A DNA stretch of 64,000 bases, from positions 1 through 64,000 of the forward strand of contig CAZXEN010000004.1 of the NCBI GenBank assembly GCA_964639765.1, in the 5' to 3' direction. This document shows positions 61,509 to 64,000 of the stretch, piece after piece. The translations under genes were made by a program, and so were the position numbers. Source of the DNA: Scybalousia_A sp964639765 (GTDB lineage Bacteria > Bacteroidota > Bacteroidia > Bacteroidales > P3). Each line of letters begins with the position of its first letter. Position 1 is the stretch's first letter. The notes beneath the pieces are model-generated. The model searched no databases. It saw only the letters and a list, made by a program, of their open reading frames with translations, and was not told where the DNA came from.

Positions 61509-63230
61509 CTAATTTTTGCAGCAATTGTCACAGATGCCGCATTTGTCTATGTCTTCTGAAAAATAGTTGAGGATATATTTCCATTTGCATTTCCTTGTGC
61601 TTAGGAAAGAACGCATATATTCAGCTCTTTCCAATGTTGCTTTTTTGGGGATATCATACAAATCCTTGGTGAAAAGATGAGAAGCGTTGTTTGGCCGGTC
61701 TTGAGTAAAAATAATGTAGTCTCCTTTTATCTTTTCCCTGTAGGTAAGAATGTTGTATTTCATCATCATTTTTAAATCTTTTACAACCTGACTCTCTTTT
61801 ATCATGGCGTTTCTGCCGACAAGAGTCTCATTTATCTGTACAAAATCATGATGAATATCGGGATAAAGCCTAAGCAGGTAATCTATTATATAATAGTATT
61901 GAGAATATTCTCTAAGAAAAAGAATCAACTCACTTTTGCTTGCAATGATTTTTACTTCAGAAACAGGACGGGTATCATTCTTAAGCTTTATCCAGCCTTC
62001 TGTTTCCAGAACTTTTAGGGAATTGAATATAATATTAAAAGTCTCTTTTGTCTTAATCATCAAATCATCTATATCCAAAAGAAAATATTCGCCTTTGCCA
62101 CTGCCTATTGCTATCTGGTATTTGTTGCAAAGAATCTGATATATTGAAGCTATTGTTTTCTTTTCAGGATAAGTGCTTTCAGCAACTTTTGTGTGGATAA
62201 CAATATCCTGTTTATTGTACAAAACAATACTGTAAGACTGTTTCCCGTCTCTTCCTGCACGGCCCAATTCCTGATAGTACCGTTCCATGCTGTAAGGTAA
62301 ATCAATATGAATAACAAATCTTACATCTGCTTTATCTATACCCATGCCAAAAGCCGATGTTGCTACAATTACTTGTATTTCTCCTTTTATCCATAGGTTT
62401 TGAGCCTGTACTTTTTCGTAAGGTGTAAGATGTGCATGATAGGCAGCCGTAGAAATATTATATGTTTCTTTCAGTTCTTTTGCTATTATGACAGTATCCA
62501 CTCTTTTGTTGCAATATACTATTCCTGAACCTCCGATTTGTTTTACAAAAAGAGCGATTTCCTCGGTCTTGTTAACGGCTTCTTTTGTCTTTATGTGTAT
62601 GTTGTTTCTATAGGAAGAAGTGGAAAAAATATGACAATTGAGTCTTTTGTCAAATTGAAGAACGCTGATAATGTCCTGTTTTACTTTTTCTGTTGCAGAA
62701 GCAGTAAGAGCCAAAACAGGAACTTCCGGTCTAAGTTCCCTAAGTAATCCAAGTTTAAGATAAGATGGCCTGAATCTGTTTCCCCATTGAGAGATACAAT
62801 GTGCTTCATCTATGACAAAAAGATTGATTTTAAGATTTCTGAGATGATATTGAAACTTGGTGTCCATAAGTCTTTCGGCTGCAACAAAAAGAAACTTAGC
62901 CCTATGGGTATAACATTGGTTCAAGGCGCTTTCGTTCTTTTCAGCAGTCTGCATACTGTTGATGCTTACGGCTTTTATTCCTGTTTTTTCCAAATTATCT
63001 ATCTGGTCTTTTATCAGGGAAATAAGAGGTTCTACAACAATACAGACACCGGGTTTTAGTATTGCAGGAATTTGATAGGTTATACTCTTGCCGCCTCCTG
63101 TAGGCATTATGCCAAGAGTGTCTTTGTTTGAAAGTATTGAGGATATAATCTCTTCTTGTTTAGAACGAAAAGAGTCATATCCCCAATACTTTTTAAGGAT
63201 TTGCAAAGGTGTAGTGTCCTTGGAAATCAC
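61509..63230 (-). CDS. recQ: RecQ-family ATP-dependent DNA helicase
   Basis: 573-residue 3'-5' helicase. Motif 0/I: FRSKQEEIISSI and GIMPTGGGKSITYQ (about 39-52); Ia VEPLISLIKDQI; II VIDEAHCISQWG (about 134-145); III ALTASAT; V/VI VIVATSAFGMGIDKADVRF and YYQELGRAGRDG. The zinc site CKWKYILNYFSEDIDKC-GICDNC lies at the extreme C-terminus. The canonical aromatic-rich loop SQWGHDFRP reads SQWGNRFRP here. It lacks an HRDC domain and ends right after the zinc site, as in short RecQ forms. Confidence 0.92.
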   Translation of the reverse strand: MISKDTTPLQILKKYWGYDSFRSKQEEIISSILSNKDTLGIMPTGGGKSITYQIPAILKPGVCIVVEPLISLIKDQIDNLEKTGIKAVSINSMQTAEKNESALNQCYTHRAKFLFVAAERLMDTKFQYHLRNLKINLFVIDEAHCISQWGNRFRPSYLKLGLLRELRPEVPVLALTASATEKVKQDIISVLQFDKRLNCHIFSTSSYRNNIHIKTKEAVNKTEEIALFVKQIGGSGIVYCNKRVDTVIIAKELKETYNISTAAYHAHLTPYEKVQAQNLWIKGEIQVIVATSAFGMGIDKADVRFVIHIDLPYSMERYYQELGRAGRDGKQSYSIVLYNKQDIVIHTKVAESTYPEKKTIASIYQILCNKYQIAIGSGKGEYFLLDIDDLMIKTKETFNIIFNSLKVLETEGWIKLKNDTRPVSEVKIIASKSELILFLREYSQYYYIIDYLLRLYPDIHHDFVQINETLVGRNAMIKESQVVKDLKMMMKYNILTYREKIKGDYIIFTQDRPNNASHLFTKDLYDIPKKATLERAEYMRSFLSTRKCKWKYILNYFSEDIDKCGICDNCCKN

Positions 63231-63259
63231 TTTTCAAGTCTATTCTTCTATATTCTTTT

Positions 63260-64000
63260 TTAAGAATTGACAGCCATTGTCAAAGCTTCCATAACAGCTT
63301 CACTCATTGTTGGATGTGGATGAACAGAATCTATAAGTTGTTGTGCCGTAAGATTGTTTTCTCTTGCTACGACAATTTCTTCTATCATTTCTGTTACATT
63401 GTCTCCTATCATAGAGCAACCAAGAACGGTGTTGTCTTTTGCATCAAGAACAACTTTTACAAAGCCGTCTCTGTTTCCTGCTGCTGTTGCTTTGCCAGAA
63501 GCCATAAACATAAACTTGCCTACTTTTGTTTCATAGCCTTGCTCTTTTGCTTTGTCTTCAGTAAGACCTACAGAAGCTATTTCAGGTGTTGTATATGTAC
63601 AACCAGGAATATTGTTATATGTTACAGGTTTTACATCCATACCTTTTATATGTTTTACACAAACTTCTGCTTCTTTGCTTGCAACGTGAGCCAATGCAGG
63701 ACCATGAACAATATCTCCTATGGCATAAACTCCTTTTACGTTTGTTTCATACCAGTCATTGACAATAACTTTTCCTCTTTCGTTTGCTATGTTGAGATTT
63801 TCCAGACCAAGACCGTCAAGATTTGTCTCCACACCAACAGCAGAAAGAACAACATCACAAGTTATTTCTTCTGTTTTTTTACCATTAAGGGTTACTTTGC
63901 ATTTGTCATCTATCACTTCTACTTTGTCAACAGAGGTAGCAGTATAAACTTTCATACCATTCTTTTTGAAAACTCTTTGAAGAGTGGAAGCAACTTCCTT
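63260..64000 (-). CDS. lpdA: Dihydrolipoyl dehydrogenase, C-terminal part (5' end beyond window)
   Basis: The frame runs off the right edge. Visible are the end of the NAD-binding domain (VDKVEVIDDKCKVTLNGKKT), the FAD-contact motif GVYAIGDIVHGPALAHVA, and the interface domain with the active-site base (LIDSVHPHPTMSEAVMEAL). It is the E3 enzyme of 2-oxoacid dehydrogenase or glycine cleavage complexes, reoxidising dihydrolipoamide. No E1/E2 neighbours are visible here. It ends 30 nt from recQ. Confidence 0.93.
   Translation of the reverse strand, partial: KEVASTLQRVFKKNGMKVYTATSVDKVEVIDDKCKVTLNGKKTEEITCDVVLSAVGVETNLDGLGLENLNIANERGKVIVNDWYETNVKGVYAIGDIVHGPALAHVASKEAEVCVKHIKGMDVKPVTYNNIPGCTYTTPEIASVGLTEDKAKEQGYETKVGKFMFMASGKATAAGNRDGFVKVVLDAKDNTVLGCSMIGDNVTEMIEEIVVARENNLTAQQLIDSVHPHPTMSEAVMEALTMAVNS

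Overview
The window is about 64 kb of chromosome from a low-GC anaerobic member of the Bacteroidota, most likely Bacteroidales. The evidence is the promoter type (TAnnTTTG -7 boxes, for instance before 21205, 46584 and 57861), the absence of Shine-Dalgarno sites, and the family-level character of the genes: a monomeric [FeFe] hydrogenase, an M16 peptidase with an N-terminal signal peptide, an HU protein with its 'smalltalk' partner, an Mpi-like serine recombinase, a long NusB and a DUF1573 lipoprotein. Lysine 5,6-aminomutase, the hydrogenase and a citrate-lyase maturation fusion point to a fermentative life. No rRNA, tRNA or CRISPR array was seen.

Layout. (1) 1-10.2 kb, minus strand: two giant 'large polyvalent protein' reading frames assembled from duplicated zincin, ADP-ribosyltransferase, MuF-C and barnase/EndoU-like modules. 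They have a frameshifted 5' end and a broken junction at about 5.33 kb, so this is decaying phage or conjugative-element cargo. (2) dnaK at 10.3-12.2 kb. (3) 12.3-21.06 kb: a GC-richer type I restriction island (hsdM, BRO-N/Fic fusion, hsdS, DUF4143 ATPase, hsdR) apparently inserted in the dnaK terminator, flanked by ACTCGTTTTTT direct repeats. (4) 21.1-30.9 kb: gene debris, an ECF transporter S component, ligA, an acyl-CoA ligase, the [FeFe] hydrogenase and an M16 peptidase. (5) 31.0-32.2 kb: an Mpi-like serine recombinase and an inverted 110-bp copy of the unoccupied dnaK-terminator site. (6) 32.2-41.8 kb: a defence island with an HTH regulator, two m5C methyltransferases, a McrB-like ATPase and a McrC-like nuclease (BsuMI/LlaJI-like), a frameshifted HEPN/DUF3644 gene, a fossil of a second type I locus and a DUF4143 ATPase. 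(7) 42.1-46.2 kb: a replication-like module with smalltalk, HU and a hypothetical gene on the minus strand, diverging across 12-bp iteron-like repeats from a primase-like and a helicase-like gene. (8) 46.6-64 kb: mainly core chromosome (mscS, nusB, DUF1573, citC-citG fusion, a collapsed sigma/anti-sigma locus, a TPR protein, gyrA, folA, lpxD, kamE, kamD, recQ, lpd).

The most striking structure is a perfect 46-bp inverted repeat at 45054-45099 and 46025-46070. It brackets the 3' half of the helicase-like gene, including its Walker B region and stop codon. Inversion would cut the protein to about 275 residues, so this looks like an on/off DNA-inversion switch on a mobile primase-helicase module. 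The arms contain AACGTTCGT, which resembles the Mpi core as I remember it, and an Mpi-like recombinase gene lies 14 kb away.
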